The position numbers and the translations under genes were made by a program. The notes under the pieces were generated by a model. It was not told the DNA's origin and searched no databases. It was given only the letters and a program-made list of their open reading frames with translations. Shown here piece by piece: positions 8,308-15,740 of a stretch of 64,000 bases of DNA. The DNA comes from an uncultured Lachnospiraceae bacterium (GTDB lineage Bacteria > Bacillota > Clostridia > Lachnospirales > Lachnospiraceae): positions 1 to 64,000 of the forward strand of contig CAJTPS010000011.1 in assembly GCA_910578555.1 (NCBI GenBank), given 5' to 3'. Numbering within the stretch: the stretch's first letter is position 1; every line of letters starts with the position of its first letter.

Positions 8308-9422
8308 CAGAACGGGAGAAAGCATATATGCACTGGCTGTATCAGGCGGTGGGCATGAGCAACAGGGGAACGCTCAAGAGACTGGAACAGATCGGCACAC
8401 CAGAGGAAATCTACGGTCTGGCGGTACAGGGCAGACTGGAAGAGAAACTGAGCGGCAGATACCGGAGTAAGGCGGAACAGATCACGGCATATACAGTGGG
8501 ATACGATGTGGAGGCAGCGTATGCAAAGCTGGCGGCAGCGGGAATCAACTTTGTGACAGCAGGAGAGCCAGAGTATCCGAAGCGGCTGGCGGAGATTCCG
8601 GATGCGCCGTATGCATTGTACTATGCAGGCAGGCTTCCAGAGGAAGCAAGGCCGACGGTCGCCATTATAGGAGCCCGGAACTGCTCGGAATACGGCAGGG
8701 GAATGGCACGCCAGTTTGGAGAAACGCTGGCGGCAGCAGGCGTACAGATCATCAGCGGCATGGCGAGGGGCATTGACGGGATCGGTCAGCAGGCGGCGCT
8801 GCGTGCAGGCGGTTACTCGCTGGGAGTACTGGGCTGCGGTGTGGATATCTGTTATCCGCCGGACAACAGACCGCTGTACGAGGAACTGATCCTCTCTGGC
8901 GGTATCTGTTCCGAATATCCTCCGGGCATTACGCCCCGGGCGGTTTTGTTTCCGCCCAGAAATCGTATTATCAGCGGGCTGTGCGATGCAGTGCTTGTCA
9001 TAGAGGCGAAGGAACGCAGCGGCACGCTGATCACCGTGGACATGGCATTGGAACAGGGACGCGAGGTCTATGCGCTGCCGGGAAGGGCAACCGATCCTCT
9101 GAGTCAGGGCTGCAACAGACTGATCAGACAGGGTGCGGCGTTGGTGCTGTCGCCACAGGAACTGCTGCGGGAGCTGGGTGTAGCGTGTGTCAGCACGGAA
9201 GTATATGAGCAACAAGTGCTATTTAAAACGGAAAGTATATCGGGACGGCTGCTTGCGCTGTTGGATTATCAGCCGAAATCCATGGAACAGATCCGGCAGG
9301 AGTACGCAGGACTGTACGGCGAGGGTCTGTCCGTTCCGGAACTGTGCCGCGAACTGCTGGGGCTGTGTACAGGCGGTGCTGCCGGCATGGTCGGCGGGAA
9401 TTATTATGTGAAGATTATGTAA
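8304..9422 (+). CDS. dprA: DNA-processing protein DprA (Smf)
   Basis: The 372-residue protein has the Rossmann-like DprA core with SGMARGIDGIGQQAAL, GVLGCGVDICYPP and AVLFPPRNRIISGL, and a C-terminal winged-helix-like tail beginning LLALLDYQPKSMEQIRQE. DprA binds single-stranded DNA entering by transformation and loads RecA. The ATG overlaps the comM stop in an ATGA arrangement. In Bacillus dprA (smf) is directly followed by topA; here 24 kb of nuclease, sulfatase and pilus genes intervene. Confidence 0.95.
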   Translation: MTEREKAYMHWLYQAVGMSNRGTLKRLEQIGTPEEIYGLAVQGRLEEKLSGRYRSKAEQITAYTVGYDVEAAYAKLAAAGINFVTAGEPEYPKRLAEIPDAPYALYYAGRLPEEARPTVAIIGARNCSEYGRGMARQFGETLAAAGVQIISGMARGIDGIGQQAALRAGGYSLGVLGCGVDICYPPDNRPLYEELILSGGICSEYPPGITPRAVLFPPRNRIISGLCDAVLVIEAKERSGTLITVDMALEQGREVYALPGRATDPLSQGCNRLIRQGAALVLSPQELLRELGVACVSTEVYEQQVLFKTESISGRLLALLDYQPKSMEQIRQEYAGLYGEGLSVPELCRELLGLCTGGAAGMVGGNYYVKIM

Positions 9423-9491
9423 GAGAGTAGAAAATGGATATGGTAAACAACTGGTTCTGGGAAAAGGAATTTAGAAAGGTTGCTTATTAAA

Positions 9492-9520
9492 TTGTAAAAT
9501 ATAAATTTGCGTGATAAAAT
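9492..9520 (+). promoter_or_regulatory. Promoter candidate for the Rpn-family gene
   Basis: TTGTAA (9492-9497) and TAAAAT (9515-9520) are separated by 17 bases in an AT-rich 116-base gap. It would give the nuclease gene its own transcript, apart from dprA. Confidence 0.55.
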
Positions 9521-9538
9521 ATGAAAGTAGGTGCGTAG

Positions 9539-10339
9539 ATGACAGTGACGGAGCAGATAGACCGGAAGCATCAGGAAGATTTACAGAGACTTAGAGGTTT
9601 TCGCCTGCTTGATGATGATTTTCTTACAAAATGTTTTGAGAAAGATGAGAAAAGCATAGAACTGGTATTACAGATTGTATTGGAAAAGCCGGATTTAAAG
9701 GTGTTGGACGTTCGTACGCAGGTGTTTGTGGAAAATTTGCTGAACCGATCAGTGCGACTGGATATTCTGGCTACGGACAGCACAAGGGCAAAATTGAACG
9801 TAGAAGTACAGCGCTCCGATAAAGGGGCCGGGAGAAAAAGAGCAAGGTACAACAGCAGCATGATGGACGCCAACCTTTTGAAGAAAGGCGAAGACTTCGA
9901 CAAACTGCCGGAAACGTGGGCAATTTTTATCACAGAGAATGACGTAATGGGAAAGGGGATGCCGCGTTATCCAATAGAGAGGTGCTTTTTAGAAACCGGA
10001 GAAAGATTTGAGGACGGTTCGCACATACTGTATGTGAATGGAGCTTATCGTGGAGATACGCCAGTCGGGAAGTTAATGCATGATTTTTCTTGTACAGATG
10101 CAGCGGATATGCACTATGGGACGCTGGCAGACAGAGTGAGATTTTTCAAGGAAAGCAAGGAGGGAATCGAAATTATGTGCCGGGCTATGGAGGATATGAG
10201 AAATCAGACATTAAAAGAAGGAATGATAAATGTTGCAAAGAAAATGTTGGAAGATGGAACAATTAGGCTTGAGAAGATTGCAGAATTTGTTGGGCTTTCT
10301 GTTGATGAAGTGAGAAAATTGAAAACAGACCAGAATTAA
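9539..10339 (+). CDS. Rpn family recombination-promoting nuclease / PD-(D/E)XK transposase-like protein
   Basis: The protein has 266 residues. The conserved opening FRLLDDDFLTKCF, then D75 in VRLDILA and E89-x-Q91 in LNVEVQR, are the PD-(D/E)XK catalytic residues of this family. Members are abundant, often multicopy, in gut Clostridia; the E. coli Rpn proteins are DNA endonucleases that raise RecA-independent recombination. A C-terminal helix-rich tail ends in a small DNA-binding-like segment (LEKIAEFVGLSVDEVRKL). No inverted repeats or target duplications were seen at its ends, so it is not a recognisable insertion sequence. The flanks are AT-rich compared with dprA. It is carried alone between promoter and hairpin. 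Confidence 0.85.
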   Translation: MTVTEQIDRKHQEDLQRLRGFRLLDDDFLTKCFEKDEKSIELVLQIVLEKPDLKVLDVRTQVFVENLLNRSVRLDILATDSTRAKLNVEVQRSDKGAGRKRARYNSSMMDANLLKKGEDFDKLPETWAIFITENDVMGKGMPRYPIERCFLETGERFEDGSHILYVNGAYRGDTPVGKLMHDFSCTDAADMHYGTLADRVRFFKESKEGIEIMCRAMEDMRNQTLKEGMINVAKKMLEDGTIRLEKIAEFVGLSVDEVRKLKTDQN

Positions 10340-10516
10340 CAAATGTGAATATGAGGCTGACAACAATCGGCTTCCTCAATGTTCCATTGTGGAGGGCGTA
10401 GACAATGATATAAAGAAGGTCAGTCAAAGTTATTTTGCGAAAATGAGGAAATAGTTAAAGAAAGTGTGATTCCTAATTCATTAAAGTATTTATTGAAATC
10501 GGGTTGGTGTAATATG

Positions 10517-10543
10517 AACCCCTGAATGCAGAGTTCAGGGGTT
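10517..10543 (+). terminator. Hairpin downstream of the Rpn-family gene
   Basis: AACCCCTGAA (10517-10526) and TTCAGGGGTT (10534-10543) form a perfect 10-bp stem with a 7-base loop. Only TTTAAC follows, so termination is probable but the U-tract is poor. The rest of the 252-base gap before the next gene shows an imperfect small hairpin near 10374 and nothing else. Confidence 0.5.
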
Positions 10544-10591
10544 TAACAATTCAGGAAGTTCGACAAAGAGGATAAAAGGGAACAAAGCGAC

Positions 10592-12598
10592 ATGAAGATA
10601 ATAGATCAGGGAATAGATATAGGAAGAGTAAATATAGCGAACAGGAAGGAAAAAGTACTGTATCTCGTTTTTCTGGCCGGACTGATTGTTATGTATGCCA
10701 CATATGTCCCATGCCTGTTGGATTATTATATTGTCCGCCCGGAGCAATCTTATTTATCGTTCTTTCATGAGAATTTTTTGGCGTCTTCTTATACGTTTGA
10801 GGGCATTGTCATCGGCATGGCTGTTGCCGCGCTTTACTGCCTTACTTTACGTGCCGGAGTCAGTACGCTGATTGTATCTGGCTGCCTCTTTATTCTGACC
10901 CATGCCAGTTATATTAAATACATAAACCGTAAAGAACTGCTAAAACTGGACGACCTGCGGCTGACGGAGGCGGCAGGCATGGCACTTGATTATTTCCGAT
11001 TCACGCTAAACCGCTGGCTTGTGCTGTTAGCCGGTGTGCTTCTTTTTTTTGTCGGAGCAGGGATTGCGCTGGACTGGCTCAGAAGAAAGGCGTGGAAGGG
11101 ATGTGGATGCAACGGGAAAGTACAGAAAGTGAATGAAACCGGCGAAGAGGCAGGCAAGAAGGAGGAAGGTGACATCGACAGTGCGGCGGCAGAAGACGGC
11201 TTACGAATAAGGCGTAAGCTTATGGTGTGTGCGCGGCTTCTGGGGTGTGCCTGTCTGTGTGCCACTATCGTTCTTTATACGGATTATTATCTGGGGACAC
11301 GGTATGTGATTGACGTGACCGGACCGCATGTTTCTGAGACGGACCGGTATGTGCTGTATCGGTTTTTGCAAAATGACAGTCTGTCCACGATCAACGTGGA
11401 ACGGGTGGAGGAGAGCTATGATTTTCTCCTTTCTGAAGAGCCGGTGAAAGAAACTGTGGACAGGGAAGATTATCCGAATGTGATCGTGATTATGAATGAA
11501 TCATGGTGGAATACGGATAATATCCGGACGGATCGGATCACCTTTTCAGAGGACCCGATGGGACCCTATAAGGCGCTGGAGGACAGATGCGATACCGGGT
11601 ATGTGACATCTACTGTTTACGGTGGCGGCACGGTGAGCCCGGAGATCGAGTTTCTGACCGGGTTGAACGCGAAATACTACCGTACCGATTCTGCGTATGC
11701 ACAGATCCGGGGACGCAGGATTCCCTCGCTGGTGGATTATTTTAACGGGCTGGACTATGAGACGATAGCGATCCACCCCTATTATGGCTGGTTTTACGGC
11801 CGCGATACCGCATATGCCGCCATGGGGTTTGATCAGGTGATTTTTGAGGAGGATATGCAGTACAGGGATATCTATACGCGCTATATTTCAGACGAATCGC
11901 TGGCCAGGCAGATCATTGCCGAGACAGAAGTGGAGAGCGGCGGACCTAAGTTCATATGGGCGCTTTCCATAGCGAATCATATGAGAGTATTGGATTATAC
12001 AGCGGAGCCGGTGGCAAATTATGATTACCCGGTCAAGATATCGTTAAAGGGTGTAGAACTGGATACGGAAGACTACGACACGCTGGTTAATTATGTCAAT
12101 GGCATTTATCTGGCGAACCAGACATTCTCACAGATTGTAGATTACTTCTCAGAGACGGAACAGCCTACGGTGGTGTTAATGTTCGGAGATCACTGCCCCT
12201 TTTTTTCTATAGAGGTGCTGGAGACGATGGGACTCGGTGATGAGGAAAGTAATGGAGATACTGTGGAACGCTTATATTCGACACCAGTCATTGCATGGAG
12301 CAATTTCTCTGACGAAGAATTGAGTTTCTCGGGAGAGAGCATCTATTATCTGCCGCAGATGTTGATCGATTATGCCGGGCTGCCGGATTGTGATATGACA
12401 CGGATTCTGCGATGCGAGAGAACCTGTTTTAAAACAAATTCTCCGAAGTTTGTGCGGGATGCAGCAGGGAAGGAGGTATATGAGTGTACCGAGGAACAGC
12501 TTCGGGTGCTCAATCACTGTAAGGTTGTGCAATATGATATCCTGCATGGAGAGGGGATTGGAAGGGATGTATGGAAACCGGTTGCAATCGGCAGGTGA
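10592..12598 (+). CDS. LtaS-like membrane sulfatase (lipoteichoic acid synthase family)
   Basis: The 668-residue protein has about five hydrophobic N-terminal segments, then an extracellular sulfatase/phosphatase domain. Motif residues of the LtaS family are visible: E303 in MNESWW, the nucleophile T347 in GGGTVSPEIEFLTG, HPYYGWFYGRD, and FGDH at 531-534. Family members transfer glycerol-phosphate or related groups to envelope polymers at the outer membrane face. A hydrophilic, lysine- and glutamate-rich insert of about 45 residues (roughly 168-212) interrupts the membrane segments and would be a long loop. The exact substrate cannot be told from sequence. The ATG at 10592 lies downstream of AAAAGGGAAC. 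It has no evident functional tie to the pilus genes that follow. Confidence 0.85.
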   Translation: MKIIDQGIDIGRVNIANRKEKVLYLVFLAGLIVMYATYVPCLLDYYIVRPEQSYLSFFHENFLASSYTFEGIVIGMAVAALYCLTLRAGVSTLIVSGCLFILTHASYIKYINRKELLKLDDLRLTEAAGMALDYFRFTLNRWLVLLAGVLLFFVGAGIALDWLRRKAWKGCGCNGKVQKVNETGEEAGKKEEGDIDSAAAEDGLRIRRKLMVCARLLGCACLCATIVLYTDYYLGTRYVIDVTGPHVSETDRYVLYRFLQNDSLSTINVERVEESYDFLLSEEPVKETVDREDYPNVIVIMNESWWNTDNIRTDRITFSEDPMGPYKALEDRCDTGYVTSTVYGGGTVSPEIEFLTGLNAKYYRTDSAYAQIRGRRIPSLVDYFNGLDYETIAIHPYYGWFYGRDTAYAAMGFDQVIFEEDMQYRDIYTRYISDESLARQIIAETEVESGGPKFIWALSIANHMRVLDYTAEPVANYDYPVKISLKGVELDTEDYDTLVNYVNGIYLANQTFSQIVDYFSETEQPTVVLMFGDHCPFFSIEVLETMGLGDEESNGDTVERLYSTPVIAWSNFSDEELSFSGESIYYLPQMLIDYAGLPDCDMTRILRCERTCFKTNSPKFVRDAAGKEVYECTEEQLRVLNHCKVVQYDILHGEGIGRDVWKPVAIGR

Positions 12599-12707
12599 AC
12601 CGTTTGCGCAATTTTTGACGATGGCATAGAACAGTGTGAAAAATGAGAAAATTTTTTTTGTAATTTTTCGCAATCTATATTTTTCAAAAAAAAAAGTCCC
12701 AAAAGGC

Positions 12708-12735
12708 TTGAAAAGATAGGCATATGTGATAAAAT
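12708..12735 (+). promoter_or_regulatory. Promoter of the type IV pilus operon
   Basis: TTGAAA (12708-12713) and TAAAAT (12730-12735), spacer 16, with TG at 12727-12728 making an extended -10. Upstream are unusual A and T runs (12651-12695). The roughly 85-base leader to pilC holds only a small TTATG/CATAA hairpin (12768-12781). I looked for a c-di-GMP riboswitch here and did not see its conserved core. Confidence 0.6.
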
Positions 12736-12825
12736 ACAAAGTAACAGTAGTTTGCTTAAGCGGGGTATTATGCGCTCATAACGGGCTACGGGGAGTACAT
12801 AGATCGATCGAAAAGAGGTCATAAA

Positions 12826-14040
12826 ATGGCAGTTTATGGATATGAGGTGATTGATAAATCCGGTAAATCTTCGAAAGGAAGTATCGACGCCGACTCTGTG
12901 GGGGCGGCGAGAGCGGAACTGAAACGACAGAATCTGACGGTTGTCAACATCTCAGAACAGAATGCACTGACCAAGGATATTAATATTGACATCGGCGGCA
13001 AGCCCACGGCGAGAGACTTAAGCGTGTTCTGCCGGCAGTTCGTGAGTATGACAAGAGCGGGTGTCAGCATTCTGGAAGCGATGAAGATGCTCTGTGAGCA
13101 GACGGAGAACAAACGGCTGAAGAAGGCGCTGGAAGAAGTCCGGGTCAGCATGGAGAAGGGCGAACCGCTGGCGGAGTCGCTGGCGAAGGAGCCGAAGATC
13201 TTTCCGGGTATCATGGTGAATATGGTAGCAGCGGGCGAGGCTTCGGGTAGTCTGGACACATCGCTGGATCGTGTGGCGACCCAGCTTGAGCGAAGTAGTA
13301 AGACGCAGGCGCTGGTCAAGAAGGCGATGATCTATCCGGTTGTACTGATGATTGTAGCGGTTGTTGTCGTGATCGTTATGCTGGTGTTCGTTATTCCACA
13401 GTATGCCTCCATGTTCGAGACACTGGATACGGAACTGCCGGCGATTACCAAAGGCGTTCTGGCGGCCAGTGACTTTATCAAGGCGAAATGGTATTTGCTT
13501 GCGGGAGGTGCGTTTGCTGTAGTGTTTGGAATCAAGACATTTGCCGGGACCAATACAGGTAAGCATGTATTCGGCAAACTGGCTATTGTCCTTCCGGGAG
13601 TCAAAGATCTGACAATCAAATCGGCGGCGTCTTCTATGGCGCGTACGATGAGCACCCTGATGGCGGCGGGCGTGCCTATGGTGGAGGCGGTGGAGATCGT
13701 AGCGGGCACCATGACGAATATATGGTTTAAGGAGGCGCTGCTGGATGCGAAGGACCAGATCGGGCTTGGCGTGCCTTTCTCTAAACCGTTAGAGGACTGC
13801 GGACTGTATCCGCCCATGGTCTTTCATATGGTCAGGATCGGCGAGGAGTCCGGTGCCATCGAAGATATGCTGGATAAGCTGGCGGACTATTATGAAGAGG
13901 AAGTGGAAATGGCGGTACAGTCCCTGATGGCGATGATGGAGCCGATGATCATCATCGTGCTGGCGGCAATCGTCGGTGTACTGATTGCTTCGGTGCTGGC
14001 GCCGATGATGAAGATGTACGAGGCATTGGATAATGTATAA
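12826..14040 (+). CDS. pilC: Type IV pilus inner membrane platform protein PilC (GspF family)
   Basis: The protein has 404 residues and two GspF/T2SF domains: FCRQFVSMTRAGVSILEAM opens the first and MARTMSTLMAAGVPMVEAV the second. Three membrane segments are at about 170-195, 220-245 and 370-395. PilC is the membrane rotor platform that couples PilB or PilT ATPase cycles to pilin insertion or removal. It is the first gene of the operon, with AGAGG 8 bases before its ATG. An intergenic region with two hairpins separates it from the major pilin. Confidence 0.95.
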   Translation: MAVYGYEVIDKSGKSSKGSIDADSVGAARAELKRQNLTVVNISEQNALTKDINIDIGGKPTARDLSVFCRQFVSMTRAGVSILEAMKMLCEQTENKRLKKALEEVRVSMEKGEPLAESLAKEPKIFPGIMVNMVAAGEASGSLDTSLDRVATQLERSSKTQALVKKAMIYPVVLMIVAVVVVIVMLVFVIPQYASMFETLDTELPAITKGVLAASDFIKAKWYLLAGGAFAVVFGIKTFAGTNTGKHVFGKLAIVLPGVKDLTIKSAASSMARTMSTLMAAGVPMVEAVEIVAGTMTNIWFKEALLDAKDQIGLGVPFSKPLEDCGLYPPMVFHMVRIGEESGAIEDMLDKLADYYEEEVEMAVQSLMAMMEPMIIIVLAAIVGVLIASVLAPMMKMYEALDNV

Positions 14041-14067
14041 TTTAATAGGAAGTTCCTTCGGTTATCC

Positions 14068-14110
14068 GAGTTTGCCACAGGCAAATCTCGCAATCGAACG
14101 CAGTTCGATT
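14068..14110 (+). terminator. Tandem hairpins between pilC and pilA
   Basis: Hairpin 1 is GAGTTTGCC (14068-14076), loop ACA, then GGCAAATCTC (14080-14089) with one bulged T. Hairpin 2 is AATCGAAC (14092-14099), loop GCA, then GTTCGATT (14103-14110) followed by TTATAT. A perfect palindrome TTAAGCGCTTAA lies at 14121-14132. They may act as a partial terminator, or as a 5' stabiliser of a processed pilA message. Confidence 0.5.
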
Positions 14111-14193
14111 TTATATATGAATTAAGCGCTTAAGTAGGGCGAAGCGTTTAAGATAAAATAATTAAATTATAAGGAAAGAAGGAGATTGTAAAC

Positions 14194-14700
14194 ATGAAAA
14201 GAGAACAGAAATCATTAACAAACAAAGGTTTTTCCCTTGTAGAGTTGATCATCGTTGTTGCGATCATGGCAGTACTGATCGGTGTATTGGCTCCCCAGTA
14301 TCTGAGATATGTGGAGAAGACCAGACTGCAGAGAGATAACACGGGTATTTCCGACTTCGCAAATGTGTTGAAGATTGCGGCTACAGAAGAGAAGGTTAAT
14401 GCGGAAATTGGCGCTGCTGGGACAACAGGTCTTACATATACGTTTGATACGGCTACAACACCTCCGCATTTGAAAGCTCCTGTAACTGGAGCAACGAATC
14501 TTGATGGTGAGGTGACATTAACGGTAAACCTTACAGATGTTACATTGACATCTAATACTTACACCAAGGGAGCGTCTGGTGCAACACCGACGTTACCTGA
14601 AATAACTGTTAAGGTTGACAGTAATGGAATTGTATCGGTTGAGTGTTCAGGCTTTAAGGATACGCCTAATCAGGCGACTGGCGTTGTAAAGAAATTCTAA
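14194..14700 (+). CDS. pilA: Major type IV prepilin PilA-like
   Basis: This 168-residue prepilin has a class III leader cut at NKG|FSLVELI (G12-F13), with Glu5 of the mature chain at residue 17, and a hydrophobic assembly helix to about residue 35. The globular part is threonine- and glycine-rich with one cysteine (VECSGF), so there is no disulfide loop. It is the smallest class III pilin here and the only one directly followed by the prepilin peptidase, which is why I call it the major subunit. The body uses more A/T and different codons than pilC and pilD, as is common for diversifying pilins. AAGAAGGAGA precedes the ATG. Confidence 0.88.
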   Translation: MKREQKSLTNKGFSLVELIIVVAIMAVLIGVLAPQYLRYVEKTRLQRDNTGISDFANVLKIAATEEKVNAEIGAAGTTGLTYTFDTATTPPHLKAPVTGATNLDGEVTLTVNLTDVTLTSNTYTKGASGATPTLPEITVKVDSNGIVSVECSGFKDTPNQATGVVKKF

Positions 14701-14731
14701 TTCCGTTTAGCACCTTGAAAGGACACACTAC

Positions 14732-15490
14732 ATGTTACCCACAATATTGCTCTACATAATCATATTCCTCTACGGGATCGTGATCGGCAGCTTCTTAAAT
14801 GTCTGCATCTTCCGTATCCCGAAACAGGAGAATATCGTTAAGATACGGTCACACTGTATGAACTGTGGGTATCAGCTGAAATGGTACGACCTCGTACCGG
14901 TATTCAGCTATCTGTGTCTCGGCGGGAAATGCCGCAGTTGTAAGCAGAAAATCTCCGTTCAGTATCCGCTCATCGAGCTGCTGAACGGAGTGCTCTACTG
15001 CATCGTGTTTGCGGTGTATGGTATAAGCGTGGAAGCCCTACTTTATGCGCTGCTTACATCCGCGTTGATCACCTTGAGTGTGATCGATTTACGTACTTAT
15101 GAGATTCCGGTGGGGATCAACATATTTATACTGACATTGGGGCTGATTCGCATAGTGACAGACTATGCTGATTGGCTTGACTATGCAGTCGGCTTCTTTC
15201 TTGTCAGTGGTTTTCTCTATATTGTGTATTTAGTCACGAAGGGACGCGGCATTGGCGGCGGCGATATCAAGCTGATGGCGGTGAGCGGTCTCTTACTTGG
15301 ATGGAAGCAGATTTTACTTGCCTTTGTCTTAGGATGTATCATCGGTTCCGTCATACATATGATTCGGATGAAGATGAGCGGACAGGGGCATGTGCTTGCT
15401 TTTGGTCCGTATTTGTCCGTTGGGATCATGATTGCCGCACTGGCGGGAGATCAGATGATCGCATGGTATCTGTCATGGCTCGGTGTGTAG
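14732..15490 (+). CDS. pilD: Prepilin peptidase / N-methyltransferase PilD
   Basis: This 252-residue polytopic membrane enzyme cleaves the leader after glycine and methylates the new N-terminus. The zinc-binding pairs C42-x2-C45 and C67-x2-C70 of the N-terminal cytoplasmic domain are present, as are both catalytic aspartates of the GxGD-type protease: D119 in VIDLRTYEIP and D178 in GGGDIKL. About seven further hydrophobic segments fit the family topology. It lies 31 bases after pilA. It should process all five pilin-like proteins of the operon. Confidence 0.95.
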   Translation: MLPTILLYIIIFLYGIVIGSFLNVCIFRIPKQENIVKIRSHCMNCGYQLKWYDLVPVFSYLCLGGKCRSCKQKISVQYPLIELLNGVLYCIVFAVYGISVEALLYALLTSALITLSVIDLRTYEIPVGINIFILTLGLIRIVTDYADWLDYAVGFFLVSGFLYIVYLVTKGRGIGGGDIKLMAVSGLLLGWKQILLAFVLGCIIGSVIHMIRMKMSGQGHVLAFGPYLSVGIMIAALAGDQMIAWYLSWLGV

Positions 15491-15543
15491 GAGCCAGACA
15501 TACAACAGAATGTGGATTTATCGGGTTGGAAATAGGGATCATA

Positions 15544-15650
15544 GCGTGAATGAAAATACCATTCCCAGCGTGAGAAAAGCACTCACGCGGAAGAACCGTC
15601 CGCAGGGCGGACTTGCTGCAAGCAGCATTCTTCCAGGCAAGTTGGCTTGT
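15544..15650. repeat. Structured intergenic element with nested inverted repeats
   Basis: This element nearly fills the gap between pilD and pilM. In order: GAATG-N7-CATTC (15548-15564); GCGTGAG/CTCACGC (15568-15574, 15582-15588); an outer stem GGAAGAA/TTCTTCC (15589-15595, 15628-15634) enclosing GTCCGC/GCGGAC (15598-15603, 15607-15612) and GCTGC/GCAGC (15615-15619, 15622-15626); then CAAG-N4-CTTG. The 5' piece recurs at 55-71 and the string AGCATTCTTCC recurs at 62074-62084, so parts of a dispersed family are present. The branched fold is drawn by hand from perfect complementarity. Confidence 0.6.
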
Positions 15651-15740
15651 CTACAGTTTATGTAATATGATCTTTATCATAGATTAATTTAGATAAAAGG
15701 GTTGGTTTCGATCGCAGAAGCCGGCGAAAGGGGAATATTA

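Noticed and set aside
9423..10591. Insertion sequence around the Rpn-family nuclease
   Set aside because: No terminal inverted repeats or flanking duplication could be seen; the downstream 10-bp hairpin reads as a terminator.
12736..12825. c-di-GMP riboswitch in the leader of the pilus operon
   Set aside because: Pilus operons of Clostridia sometimes have one, but I could not find the conserved GEMM core strings here or in the leaders at 36606-36642 and 49194-49336. A covariance-model search would settle it.
15483..15665. 60-codon frame between pilD and the PilM-PilN gene
   Set aside because: It lies on the structured inverted-repeat element and has no ribosome binding site.
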